Positions 11,595 to 24,801 of a stretch of 64,000 nt of DNA are shown one piece after another (position 1 is the stretch's first letter; the number at the start of each line of letters is the position of its first letter). The DNA is from Haematobia irritans. Lineage: Eukaryota; Arthropoda; Insecta; Diptera; Muscidae. The stretch is from positions 98,316,162-98,380,161 of the forward strand of contig NC_134397.1 in NCBI RefSeq assembly GCF_050003625.1, read 5' to 3'. The translations under genes and the position numbers were made by a program. Below the pieces are notes generated by a model that had not been told where the DNA came from, did no database searches, and was given only the letters and a program-made list of their open reading frames with translations.

Positions 11595-12865
11595 ATGCAG
11601 CGAATTTCCAAGTCATCCACTGGGTTGCTAACTTCAGGGCCCAGTGGACGGGTATCGACTGGAGTTATAAATCTGGGCAATGGCCAAGAGTTAGGCCCAA
11701 TTAGTCGACCTGTAGACGGGTCGACAGGTGGCGACACTATGACAAGTCGTAATCCCTCACGACAGAGATTCAAGGAACGCAGAAATTCTTTGTTTATCCT
11801 AAAGAAGTTAGGATCAGTCGACCCAAGCACGCTGTCGGCTAAACAAAGCGATTCCTTAAAATGGGCTCAAGGAATTCTTGAGACTGGAAAAAGGGAACGA
11901 TCGCCGGATGAGCTGCCATCCTCCAAAAGCGATCAAAGATCGTTTGCCTCAGTTGCTAAAGACAGCCTTGTGATGGCTATCATTAATAAAGGAGCATGGG
12001 ACGGTGTGGTTCCAAAGCAAAAATGGGGGGAAATTGAGAATGCTCTGTCTGTCGTCTACTCACAGGTGCTGGAACAGTTTCCCGGCCCAGATCCTCAACA
12101 CCAAGAGGCTGGTATCAAGGACGATTTAAGCTAGTCGCATTTGAGGACCAGAGGTCTATAGAATGTTTTAAAGCTGCTCTGATACTAATTGGTGAAGTTT
12201 GGGAAGGAGCTGCGCTAGAGTTAGTCGAGAAGGAAGACATACCGGCTAGACCTAGAGCACATGCGTGGATACCTGCAAACCCTTCTGACCCTGAATCTAT
12301 TTTAAATAGACTGAAACGATGTAATCCAGATCTTCCAACAGCTGATTGGGAGGTTGGCCGTTTGGATGAAGTGGATGGACCAAGACGGCATGCAGTGTTT
12401 ATATTGAACACTCAGTCTTTGCCACATCTAGCAAAGTCCCAGGGCCGTGTATGTTATGGCTTTCATTATATCCAAATGAAGGTATATAAAAACGATCAGC
12501 TAAAGGATTCAGAAATGGACAAGCCTCTGTCTGAATCAGAAGTAAGCGGATCCTCTTGCGAGGTCGAGGGAGATACCAAAGTTGAAGACATGGATAGACA
12601 CCGTATGCGAGAGGAGGTTTCTATTGCCTCAGAACTCACCAAAGTTGAACCTATGGTTATTGCGAGAGTCACCGAGATCTCTGAAGAGAACATTCTTGAT
12701 GACTCGATTGAAGCGGCTGATGTGACGGTTGTTGAAAATCTCGATGGTCCTACGAATCCTCCAGATAAATCTTCATCATTGTATGACTGCATGTGCTGCC
12801 TTAAAAGTTCTCCTGATGAAAGGGGGCATAGATATAGTTCTTATTCAAGAACCATATGTTTATAG
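11595..12865 (+). pseudogene. LINE1 ORF1 (RNA-binding gag-like protein), frameshifted
   Basis: The first frame (11595-12134) encodes a basic Ser/Pro-rich N-terminus and the start of a conserved domain (WDGVVPKQKWGEIENAL). A one-base shift near 12105-12110 moves the rest into the frame that runs from about 12110 to 12865: WYQGRFKLVAFEDQRS, AHAWIPANPSDPESIL, VGRLDEVDGPRRHAVF. This resembles the DUF4780-type domain found in many insect LINE ORF1 products. The C-terminal third is acidic and low-complexity. ORF1 overlaps the start of ORF2. The protein would coat LINE RNA; that is family knowledge, not shown here. Confidence 0.8.
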
Positions 12866-13227
12866 AAACAAAATATGTGAATTAAGTACTCCGGGGTTCA
12901 AACTATTGCAGTATACTGGTAATGATGTAAATCGAGCCTGTATAATTGCTAAAAACGAGCTCAACTTGTTTCTGCTTCCTTCAATGTGCAATACAGACAC
13001 TGTCGTTGCCAGTTTAGAAATAGCCAAATGCAAATATTGGGTATCTTCGGTCTACATGGGACATGACAGGGAGATGCCTCCATATGCCGTTAAAACCTTA
13101 GTGGAGGAGTCACTGAAAACAAAGACGAAACTCATTATGGGGTGCGATGCGAATGCACATCATAGTATATGGGGAAGTAGTGATACTAATGCAAGGGGAG
13201 AGTCGCTAATAGAGTTTATTTTGCGTA

Positions 13228-14832
13228 CACAGAAAAAAATATCACCAAAATATTTCCAATTAAAAAGTTAATTGAAGTTTAAAATTTTTTCAATTAATAA
13301 ATTAATTGATACAATTAACTTTTTAATCCTGATAGAAACATTAAGTTAATTAAGTCAATGATTGAAAATTTTTAAATTTTTAATTAAAAAATTAATTGAT
13401 ACAATTAACTTTTTAATCAAATTCGGAAGACTAATTCTGTTAACCCTTTCACTACCGAAATAAACCTAATGTTAGAAACTTTAATTTTTCTTCTGTTTTT
13501 ACTTGTACTACCAGCATGTAGAACAAAAATTGCCATTTTGAAAACCTACTTCAAGAGCTATATGAGCTTGTTTTGAAAGTTTGATTCTTGAATTGTGACC
13601 AAGTGGCCTTACGAAAATAAGCGCTATTTGGCCTATAATGTCCTTCAAAGTGTGAGCAAAAATACAAAAAAGAACCCGAAAAAGTGTCAGCTATAGTTTT
13701 CGTATGAATGTCCATTTACTAGAAACATACAGTAGAAAAATTGTCTCAAATTTTCGTATTTTTCGTTTATTTATAAAGAAGTTTACAAAAATGTATTTTG
13801 GACCTCAATAATATAGAAAATATTTATAGTTTATTTAGATTAAAGCCTCTACTTTAAAATAACATCGAGAAATAAATCAAAACTAAGTGCACCCTCAAAA
13901 AAAATCGCTTCTCTAACATATGTTCCAAACATATTTTGCATGAAGCACATATATTATTGGATACCGCCGAAACATTAATATATTTGTTTTATGTGAGCAT
14001 ATTATATGTTTGGAAGCATTTTGAGTCCAAAAATAGTATATGCTTGGAAGAATTCCCCAAAGAAGATTGTGTTCATTCCCTCACATAATTTTCACTTCCA
14101 CGAAATTTTTGAGTTCTTCGCATCTTTTTCTGTAATACAAATATGCTGTTTTTTTTTTTCAAATGTCTATTATCTTGGTTCCGAATGTCTATTCTCTTTA
14201 TTCCGAATACTCATTCTACTACTCAAATTAAATAATATTTAGACTTAAGCATATACAATTTTTGGCCTTATCATGAAACAGTTTTCCGAAACAACATACA
14301 AGCGGTTTCACAGAAATTGCTCTCATTTCATTCTCTAGCTGTGTTATGTTGATATCTTTTTATTCAAATCTCCCGGTTTCCATCTCTATTTCTTTCTCTA
14401 TACTAACTCTCTCTCTGTCGCTCTCTGAATAAAGTATCACAACATATATATGTTTACTCGAAATTTGTAAATTTATATATGTTTACATTCACACATATTA
14501 TTTTTATGAAACATCCATGCCCCAAACATAATATATTCTAACATATTAACATATGTGTCCCAAACATTTTGTGTTAGTTTAGGAACATTACATGTTTGCA
14601 CTTAAATATATTGTGTTTAAAAATTGTGCCCGAAACACATTTTGTTTATATCGGAACATATGAAAAACATATTTTTCTAACAGTGTGGAAAAATAGAATT
14701 TGGTGTCTTTTTTCTATGTCCAATTAAAACTGTGATTGATACTATCATTTTCGTGATTGAAGACATTTCAATTAAAAAATTAATTGGATCAATTAATTTG
14801 GTGATTGAATCAGAAAAAAAATTTTTTGTGTG
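13228..14832 (+). mobile_element. E element copy 3, inside the LINE1 endonuclease
   Basis: Left end CACAGAAAAAAATATCACC after TA (13226-13227); right end TTTTTTTTGTGTG followed by TT (14833-14834), a probable mutated TA. Removing it with one dinucleotide leaves the endonuclease frames in register. The internal part is replaced by D1 and unclassified DNA. It shows E was still moving after LINE1 had inserted into an older E. Confidence 0.8.
13890..14685 (+). mobile_element. D1 element, short form lacking tRNA-like modules
   Basis: 796 bp, starting CACCCTCAAAAAAAATCGC and ending CATATTTTTCTAACAGTG, flanked by TG on both sides (13888-13889, 14686-14687). Rich in AAACATATATGTTT-like words. Relative to the long copies it lacks the central segment carrying the paired tRNA-like sequences; the junction is near 14143. 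No coding capacity. Confidence 0.75.
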
Positions 14833-17800
14833 TTGCAACAAGGGAGATGCCCCAACCTTTGTCACTAAAAACAGGCAAGAGGTTTTGGACATCACCTTGG
14901 CCTCGCAAGAACTGAATGAAATGATATATGAGTGGCAGGTTTTAAGTGAACACAGCTTCTCAGATCATCGCTACATCAGTTTCAAATTTGATGTTCATAT
15001 CACCAAGACCATATTTCCGCCAAATGTTAGGAAAGCTGACTGGAATAGGTATAGGGAATCGTTCAATATGATGATACCGGAAATAACAGAAACAAATATG
15101 AGAAATGTGCAAGATATCGAACACGCAGTGGAGCGGATTACTAAGGCCTTCAACATCTCACTGAAAGCTGCATGCCCTAGAGGAAAGCCAAGGGGGAAAC
15201 ATCGACCACCATGGTGGTCTACGGAATTAAGTATTATGAGGAAATCGTGCAGGAAGCTCTTTAACAAGGCAAAGTCCACCAGAGCCCCTGAGGACTGGGA
15301 CGCTTACAAGAAGAATCTGAGAGGATATAAGCGAGAACTGAGAAAGGCTCAGCATAACTCTTGGAATGATTACTGCAGCAGTATTGAGAATACGTCCGAG
15401 GCTTCCAGACTACGGAAGGTTCTAGCATCCACCAACTCCGCTCCAGGTTTCATTAAAACATCGGAGGGCAATTGGACAACGACCAGTGAGGAGACGCTGG
15501 AGGTACTATTGGACACACATTTTCCTGGAAATCAGACGGTTGAACCATGTACTGGCGGTGCCACAGTTGCTCAACGATCGTTTCCTGTCGAGGAAATTGT
15601 ATCGGAAACTAGAATAAGATGGGCGCTAAATAGCTTTGGATTCAAATCCCCCGGCCCTGATGGAATTACTCCGGCGGCGTTACAAGCTGTAACTGACAAA
15701 ATTATCCCCTGGTTGTCGGTGATATATATAGGATGTATCAACTTATCATATATCCCAGGAAAGTGGAGGGAAACAAAAGTCGTTTTCATACCTAAAGCGG
15801 GAAAAGCCTCTCACTCGAGGGCGAAGGATTTCCGACCAATCAGCTTATCCTCATTTTTACTTAAGACTCTGGAGAGGATGATAGATATTTATCTTAGAAC
15901 TAGCATCGATTCAAGTTTGTTCTCGAAACGACAGCATGCATACTCGAAGGGCAGGTCTACTGAGACCGCACTACATGAACTAGTCAGCTTTATTGAAAGC
16001 TCACTATCTGTCAAAGAATACACAATCGTGGCGTTTCTAGACATCGAAGGGGCGTTCAATAATGTCCATCCGAGCTCGATATTAAATGGACTGACAACTC
16101 TGAATGTTGATCCATGTATACTCAGGCTGTTAGACGAACTGCTAATGAAGAGACGTATTTCAGCCACACTAGGACAAGCAAACATACAAAGGTATGTGAA
16201 CAGAGGCACTCCCCAAGGAGGAGTTCTATCACCTCTTCTTTGGAATGTTGCTATAAATAGCCTTCTGGTTACTCTAGAAAAAGAAAGGATAAAAGTGGTG
16301 GCATACGCAAATGATGTGGCTCTGGCAGTCAGGGGAAAATTCCCATCCACAATCAGAGATATTATTCAGAGGGCCCTCCGGATGACTGAGAAATGGGCGA
16401 AAGACAATGGTCTTGGGGTAAATCCTGCAAAGACAGAATTAGTCATGTACTGCAACGATCGCAAAACTCCCAGGGTTAGGCCTATTTCCTTAGGGGGTAT
16501 TGAAATTCCCTTTGGTGATTGTGCAAAATACCTTGGCGTTATTTTGGACAGGAATCTGAACTTTAAGCTTAATATTGAAGAAAGGGCGAGAAAGGCAACT
16601 GTAGCTTTGTGCTCGTGCAAAAAGGCAATAGGAAAATAGTGGGGACTGAAACCAAAAATTGTGCATTGGCTATACACGGCAGTGGTTATACCTATAATGC
16701 TATATGGTGTTGTAGTCTGGTGGCCGGCACTTCAGAAACCTACTTGTTTAAATAAAGTTCAGCGTATGGCGTGTTTGTGTATTTCAGGCGCATTCAGCAA
16801 GACAGGAACAAATTCCCTTAATGTCATGCTGCATCTATTGCCTTTAGACATTTTGGCCAAACAGTCAGCTGCAACAACGGCTGTGCGGTTGCGCGAACTA
16901 TCGCTGTGGTCGGAAAAAGGTTACGGTCACAGTTCTGTCCTCAAAATAATGCCAGATGTGCCTAACGTAGTGGATTACACTTTGGCGAGTCCACTTTTCG
17001 ACAAAAAGTTTGAGACTCTAATCCCCAACAGTGAGGCGTGGTGCACACAGACCCCGGGGAATAAAGAAAATATAGATTTCTACACTGATGGCTCCAAATT
17101 GGATGGACAAGTGGGGTTCGGAGTATATTCTAATGATCTGGAACTTCGAATAGCGAAAAGATTACCTAATCACTGTAGTGTTTTTCAGGCTGAAATATTA
17201 GCAATAAGAGAGGTGACGAATTGGCTGAGAAGTAATGTTCAAAAAAAAGTGGGCATTAATATATACTCAGACAGTCAACCTGCAATAAAATCCTTGGACT
17301 CTGTGTTCCTCAACTCGAAAACGGCCATCGACTGCCGCAAATCTCTCAATGAGATGGCTGAGCAGTACAATATTCACCTAATATGGGTGCCTGGCCATAG
17401 GCACATACCGGGGAACTACGAAGCGGATGAGTTGGCAAGGCTAGGGACTACCTTACATATTCCAGGGGAACTAGAACTTGGTGGTATGCCCCTAGCTACC
17501 TGCAAGCTCATGCTGCGTGGGAAGGCTGTTATGATGGCAAATGTTCGATGGGACACCAAGCAAATATGGCCCCATTTAAACTTAAACCGCACACTAGATA
17601 TGCTAATGTTCTCGAGACGTCAGATATCACTCCTGATATCTGCTATAACGGGTCGCTGCCTGATAGGCGATTTTGCAAAAACTATTGGCGCGAAGTATAA
17701 TGACTATTGTATGAGCTGTCATGATGCGGAGGAAAAAGAATCAATTAAACACCTCTTGTGTGAGTGTCCTGCATTTTGTGTAAAGCGCAAGCAACGTTTA

Positions 17801-18225
17801 GGAGCATATAGCTTCAGATTACTGGCGGATCTGGAAAACGTTAACTTTAGCAGTCTGCTAATGTTTTTGGAACAATCTGGATGGTTTAACAAAGAAAAAT
17901 AATCAAGAAGGTTCAGCGGTTAAAACTAGAAGTACCCATATGTAATAGGTACTTTTAGTTAATGTGGTATCACAATGGACTGAATAGTCTAAGTGAGCCT
18001 GAATCTTAATCGGGCTGCCACTTTAACCTAACCTAATTGATTCAATTAAAACTGTGATTGAATTTTATGTTAAAAACCAATCACGTTTTTAATTGATTCA
18101 ATCACACAATTAATTGATTCCGTGACAAAACTCAATAAAATTTTCAATTGAAAATCGTGTTGGTTTTCAATCAAAATGGGTGATTGATACCATAATTTTC
18201 GTGATTGAAGACATTTTAATTAAAA

Positions 18226-19502
18226 AAACAAGTAAGTAAAGTAGAAAGTCGGGCGGGGCCGACTATATCATACCCTAAACCACCATTACAGAATTAGTAA
18301 TCATAAGCATTTGTAGGGTAACACATATGTCTGGGAGATAAACCGCAGTTGCATATTGAAGATAATTAAGGGGTACATGTCTATGGGTGCTTTGTGTCAA
18401 TCTGACTATAGCTCATAGTCAATGTTGCCACGGAAAATGTTCGGTTTACCCTACAAGGGCAAAAAAGGTTCCCTACTTTCCCATACATTCCCAAACAATT
18501 TTCCCTACTATATTTTTCGTTAAATTTAAAAAATTTTACACAACAAAAATGGCTCTAAGTACTTTATTATCTTAAAACATGAATATGCAACGTATATAAC
18601 TTAGAATATAAATTTGTATTACCACCACGGTTGCCACAGTTGGTAGAATTCTACCCAAATTAGTAATCTTTTTTGTTAAATCTCTATAAAAATAAAATTT
18701 TGGAAAAAGTTTCTATAAACAAATTTTTGTGAGAAATTTTTCTATAGAAATAAAATTTTGAGAAAAACTTCCACAGAAATAAAATTTTGAGAAAATTTTT
18801 TATAGAAATAATATTTTGAAAAAATTTCTACAGAAATTCAATTTTGACAAAATGTTCTATAGAAATAAAATGTTGACAAAATTGTCTACAGGAATAAAGT
18901 TTACCACACATTGTTAAAGATCAAGCCTTGCCGGCTTCTAATTTCCTCCTCTAGAGCCACCAAAATGTAAAAATTATTACAAATTGTGTTGAGTGAAAAT
19001 GTCCCTACATTGTGGTCCAACGTGCGTACAAGACGCTAAATATTAGAAAAACCCTATATATAGGGAATTTCCCCTACTTTTAGCAACACTGGCATAGTTG
19101 ATATTGCACCTACGGAGTTAGTATGCCACTAATATTGAGCCCATTATTAAAAAAAAAAATCGTTCAACTAGTGTGGGAAATAAATCCAAATGTGTAAAAA
19201 TCGAGTAATATTCTTATGTAAGAGCTACAAGTACGTATAAGTACGATCGGCTAGTACATCAAAATTTGAAATTTGAGTAACATTGGTTAATAAATAAGAG
19301 TACTATGGCCAAATTTGGGAAAATCGAGCGATGCATATATATGGAAGCTATATCTAAGTCTGAACCAATTTGAATTATATTTTGCGGGTTTGATTAATAC
19401 CACAAAAGGTTACCTTGTGCAAGATTTGAGTAAGATCAGTTAAGAAATGAGGCCTGTATGGTCAAACATAAGGTTATTAGGGGCGAATTTTTCAAATATA
19501 TA
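18226..19502 (+). mobile_element. F2 element (sister of F1), truncated on the right, unit 1
   Basis: Starts AACAAGTAAGTAAAG followed by the hairpin GTCGGGCGGGGCCGAC and CATACCCTAAACCACCAT, the same plan as the F1 start. It contains about eight imperfect units with a TTTCTATAGAAATAAAATTTTG core (18680-18900), a module also found in F1, and one or two units with CTAAGTCTGAACC. It is inserted in the right arm of E. The 3' module is missing; the copy ends in a TA run at the duplication joint. Confidence 0.7.
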
Positions 19503-20866
19503 TATACACGGCAGTGGTTATACCTATAATGCTATATGGTGTTGTAGTCTGGTGGCCGGCACTTCAGAAACCTACTTGTTTAAATAAAGTTCAGCGTATG
19601 GCGTGTTTGTGTATTTCAGGCGCATTCAGCAAGACAGGAACAAATTCCCTTAATGTCATGCTGCATCTATTGCCTTTAGACATTTTGGCCAAACAGTCAG
19701 CTGCAACAACGGCTGTGCGGTTGCGCGAACTATCGCTGTGGTCGGAAAAAGGTTACGGTCACAGTTCTGTCCTCAAAATAATGCCAGATGTGCCTAACGT
19801 AGTGGATTACACTTTGGCGAGTCCACTTTTCGACAAAAAGTTTGAGACTCTAATCCCCAACAGTGAGGCGTGGTGCACACAGACCCCGGGGAATAAAGAA
19901 AATATAGATTTCTACACTGATGGCTCCAAATTGGATGGACAAGTGGGGTTCGGAGTATATTCTAATGATCTGGAACTTCGAATAGCGAAAAGATTACCTA
20001 ATCACTGTAGTGTTTTTCAGGCTGAAATATTAGCAATAAGAGAGGTGACGAATTGGCTGAGAAGTAATGTTCAAAAAAAAGTGGGCATTAATATATACTC
20101 AGACAGTCAACCTGCAATAAAATCCTTGGACTCTGTGTTCCTCAACTCGAAAACGGCCATCGACTGCCGCAAATCTCTCAATGAGATGGCTGAGCAGTAC
20201 AATATTCACCTAATATGGGTGCCTGGCCATAGGCACATACCGGGGAACTACGAAGCGGATGAGTTGGCAAGGCTAGGGACTACCTTACATATTCCAGGGG
20301 AACTAGAACTTGGTGGTATGCCCCTAGCTACCTGCAAGCTCATGCTGCGTGGGAAGGCTGTTATGATGGCAAATGTTCGATGGGACACCAAGCAAATATG
20401 GCCCCATTTAAACTTAAACCGCACACTAGATATGCTAATGTTCTCGAGACGTCAGATATCACTCCTGATATCTGCTATAACGGGTCGCTGCCTGATAGGC
20501 GATTTTGCAAAAACTATTGGCGCGAAGTATAATGACTATTGTATGAGCTGTCATGATGCGGAGGAAAAAGAATCAATTAAACACCTCTTGTGTGAGTGTC
20601 CTGCATTTTGTGTAAAGCGCAAGCAACGTTTAGGAGCATATAGCTTCAGATTACTGGCGGATCTGGAAAACGTTAACTTTAGCAGTCTGCTAATGTTTTT
20701 GGAACAATCTGGATGGTTTAACAAAGAAAAATAATCAAGAAGGTTCAGCGGTTAAAACTAGAAGTACCCATATGTAATAGGTACTTTTAGTTAATGTGGT
20801 ATCACAATGGACTGAATAGTCTAAGTGAGCCTGAATCTTAATCGGGCTGCCACTTTAACCTAACCT
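19503..20866 (+). mobile_element. LINE1 3' half, second copy made by the tandem duplication
   Basis: Carries the end of RT, RNase H, the knuckle and the 3' UTR with the CCTAA tail. It begins abruptly at the duplication joint rather than by LINE 5' truncation. The internal frame is in the pseudogene entry 19514-20734. Confidence 0.9.
19514..20734 (+). pseudogene. LINE1 RNase H and C-terminal fragment, duplicate
   Basis: 406 codons identical in sequence to the C-terminal part of the first copy: FYTDGSKLDG, IYSDSQPAIKSL, VPGHRHIPGNYEADELA and the final Cys/His knuckle. There is no endonuclease or RT active site, and the start methionine is only the first ATG after the joint. It has an open frame but cannot act as a retrotransposase. 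Confidence 0.9.
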
Positions 20867-21057
20867 AATTGATTCAATTAAAACTGTGATTGAATTTTAT
20901 GTTAAAAACCAATCACGTTTTTAATTGATTCAATCACACAATTAATTGATTCCGTGACAAAACTCAATAAAATTTTCAATTGAAAATCGTGTTGGTTTTC
21001 AATCAAAATGGGTGATTGATACCATAATTTTCGTGATTGAAGACATTTTAATTAAAA

Positions 21058-22506
<1,449 letters not shown>

Positions 22507-22729
22507 TCACGCCACGAGAATGGACATTTGAAAAAAGAATCTTTTTATATATATGTGGACATGCGTTTTGTTTATCATTTTGCCATTACGGGCACAATTT
22601 TTTGCTTGGTTCATCAAAAGAAATCGGAACGTACGACGGGTAAGTCAAAATATTCAGACAAAGGAAATAAAAAAAACAAGTATATACGGCCGTAAGTTCG
22701 GCCATTCCGAATCTTATGTGCCCTCCACC

Positions 22730-24191
22730 CATTAGCGTAGCTAGACAATTTTCCTAGGGGGGGCTATAGCCCCCCTAGCTAAAACTTTATAGACTGAACT
22801 TATAGGTTCAACTAATGTTTTATTTCATAAAATTGAATAAAAAAATAGACATCAAAATAACTCGACAATCAATTTATAATAAAGCAACTAAAAGTACCCT
22901 ACGGGAAATTGGTGCAAATTTCCACTGACGGACCTATCACAGAACTGGTACCTGTGCTCCAGTTAGTTGCAATTTTCACATTTAGTGAAATAAAATTATC
23001 AGAATAACCTTTTGTTCGACATATTTCAAAAGTTTATTTTTTCATTTCGGGTTCGCTTATTTAGGAGCCCAAATTGAAAGAGATTTCTAAGAGTTTGTCC
23101 GAGACTGGTTCCTTAGGACCTGTTTATGGGTTGCTCCTGCTAAATTGTCCCAGGACGTGTCCTTTGGGATGAGTCCATGACGCGACCTAAAATGTAAGTT
23201 TACTCCGTCAATGACAAACCCATGTTAAAGTGGACGGTCCCTTCCATACGTTTTGACCAGGGACTTGTCCATACACACCAGGGACTAGTCCTGTACCAGT
23301 TCTGTGGTTGATCCATTTCCCGAAGGGTAGTTTCACACTTTTCCCAGCAAAAAATTGGGAGTTGTTCTAAAGGCACAACTTTAAAAGCACTTCCAAAAAT
23401 GTCCTCACAAAGAAGTTAACTATTTTAACTACACAGGAAGTTTTTTTACTTTATTTTTTTTTTTATTTTAATGCGTACTTTTTTGTTCTCTTTTTTAAAA
23501 TAGTTTAAAAAAAAGAGTAAGAATAAATAAAATGGTACAAATATTTTGCCACAAAAATGCTAAATCCTATATAGAACAATCTACAATATTTAAAAATATT
23601 CGAGGGAAAACGTTTCAAACAAGCGTTAGAATGCATTAAACATCATAAAAAAGTATAAAAATTATTTACTTGGGAAAATATTACAAAATTTTTAATTCAC
23701 ATTCAAAACAGTGAATTCGGTTCACACCTTAAGAAGTGATGCAAATTCATTGCAACGGCGGTTGAAACGGTGGACATTCGTTCTATGACAAGTTCATATT
23801 ACATTCATCGCTTCTCCGCCAATTTTGTACCACTTCCAGACCCAAAAAGAACATTTTCACTTCTTTTTTGGCGACGCTTTTTTGCAGCATTATTAAGATA
23901 TTAATTTATGAAAGAATAGTTTTAATATCAATTACTATTTTTTTTTTCAACTAAATCATAAGTTCAACCACAGCTTTATTTCATAAATATCAGACTTCTA
24001 CCACAACCCAAGTAATTCGATTGAGCATGAAAGGCTTTAGTGGAACTTTGTGCGTTGTACGAGTATATACTTGTTTAATTTTTATAAAAATGTAAAATCG
24101 TAAATAGGTTTTCAAATTCTGGGGGGGGGGGGGGCTAAAATTTTTCTGGGGGGGTCTAAGCCCCCTCCCCAGAGGCCTTCCTACGCTTATG
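22730..24191. mobile_element. hAT-type element 2, 8-bp TSD
   Basis: 1462 bp with imperfect inverted ends (CATTAGCGTAGCTAG against CATAAGCGTAGGAAG) and an exact 8-bp duplication CCTCCACC (22722-22729, 24192-24199). Just inside each end is a G-run/C-run stem (GGGGGGGCTATAGCCCCCC near 22757), seen in many animal hAT MITEs. No transposase is encoded. The interior includes an I-type segment starting TCCCAGCAAAAAATTGGGAG at 23342. ORF 23990-24241 has no known domain. Confidence 0.85.
23342..23900 (+). mobile_element. I-type segment inside the hAT element
   Basis: Begins TCCCAGCAAAAAATTGGGAG and shares blocks with the reverse of 30294-30744 (CCTGTGTAACTAAAATA-type, GGTACAAATATTTTG-type and AAAAAGAACATTTTCACTTC words). 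The right limit is uncertain. No ORF. Confidence 0.45.
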
Positions 24192-24801
24192 CCTCCACCA
24201 TGGATTGCGTAGAAACTTCTACGAAAGACTGTCATCCACAATCGAATTAATTGGGTTGTGGTATCTTAAAACTTCTTAACATCGTTTTCTAAATTGTGAG
24301 TTAGTCCATACGTGGTATATATTAGACAAAAAAGGCATGTATAGGTAAGTCTACAAGTAATTACGAATCGATATGGACTTTTGCACGGTACGTAGAGAGC
24401 CAGAATTGAAATATGGGGGTCGCTTATATGTGGGCTATATTCAATTATGAACTTGATATGAACCAATTTTTGTGGGATTGGGGATATATTTATCTGAGGG
24501 CTATATATAACTATAGACCGATATGGACCTAGTTAGGCATGGTTGTTAACGGCCATATACTAGCACAATGTACCAAATTTCAACTGACTCAAATGAAATT
24601 TGCTCCTCCAAGAGGCTCCAAAACCAAATCTCGGGATCGGTTTAAATGGGGGCTATATATGATTATGGACTGATATGGAGCACTTTTGGCATGGTTGTTA
24701 AATATCATATACTACCACCACGTACCAAATTTCAACCAGATCGGATGAATTTTGCTTCTCCAAAAGGCACCGGAGGTCAAATCTGGGGATCGGTTTATAT
24801 G

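Larger units (their letters stand above)
12729..17902 (+). pseudogene. LINE1 ORF2: endonuclease, reverse transcriptase, RNase H, interrupted and mutated
   Basis: The endonuclease starts at 12729 with LRILQINLHHC, then LIQEPYVYRN and GCDANAHHSIWGS. It is cut at 13227 by an E element and resumes at about 14835 with NKGDAPTF, DITLAS and SFSDHRYISF. Reverse transcriptase: FLDIEGAFNNV, GTPQGGVLSPLLW, then YAND (Asn AAT at 16310-16312) where YADD is expected. A nonsense TAG lies at 16637-16639 in the same frame. RNase H follows from 16661: FYTDGSKLDG, FQAEILA, IYSDSQPAIKSL and VPGHRHIPGNYEADELA. It ends with a Cys/His knuckle (CMSCHD, KHLLCEC) before the stop at 17902. The apparent start at 14732 lies inside the inserted E. 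Confidence 0.9.
10872..18034 (+). mobile_element. LINE1: full-length RNase H-bearing non-LTR retrotransposon with nested insertions
   Basis: An 11-bp target duplication AATTGATTCAA flanks the element (10861-10871 and 18035-18045), and the host E sequence continues across it. The 5' UTR (carrying a hAT MITE) is followed by ORF1, an overlapping ORF2 with endonuclease, reverse transcriptase, RNase H and a CCHC-type C-terminal knuckle, and a short 3' UTR ending in repeats of CCTAA. RNase H in a jockey-superfamily LINE points to the I/LOA/R1 group; I favour LOA-like but cannot prove it. An E element (with D inside) splits the endonuclease. Stops, a frameshift and a mutated RT active site show it is dead. 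Confidence 0.88.
4017..18226 (+). mobile_element. E element, outer copy, broken by nested insertions
   Basis: Pieces of one E element can be read through the insertions: 4017-4873, 6854-7168, 8379-8521, 9036-9347, 9763-9787, 10701-10871 and 18035-18226. They join in the same order as in uninterrupted E copies. It begins TA/CAAGCAAAAAATTATTACC and is cut near 18226 by an F2 element, so its own right terminus is lost. Insertions received are E-inner, F1-b, G1, G2, Himar1, LINE1 and F2. E elements carry arrays of ATTGATTCAAT-like motifs at both ends and no recognised transposase, so they look non-autonomous. Confidence 0.8.

Noticed and set aside
14732..14835. Start codon at 14732 as the true N-terminus of a 635-residue RT protein
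   Set aside because: The first ~34 codons are E-element right-arm sequence read in frame with the interrupted LINE endonuclease.
18387..18575. 62-codon ORF repeated identically at 21219-21407 as a conserved gene
   Set aside because: The identity is explained by the 2832-bp tandem duplication of F2; no domain is seen.
23990..24241. 83-codon minus-strand ORF with a proline run
   Set aside because: Spans the G-run stem of the hAT element and the F1 junction; the composition comes from the repeats.
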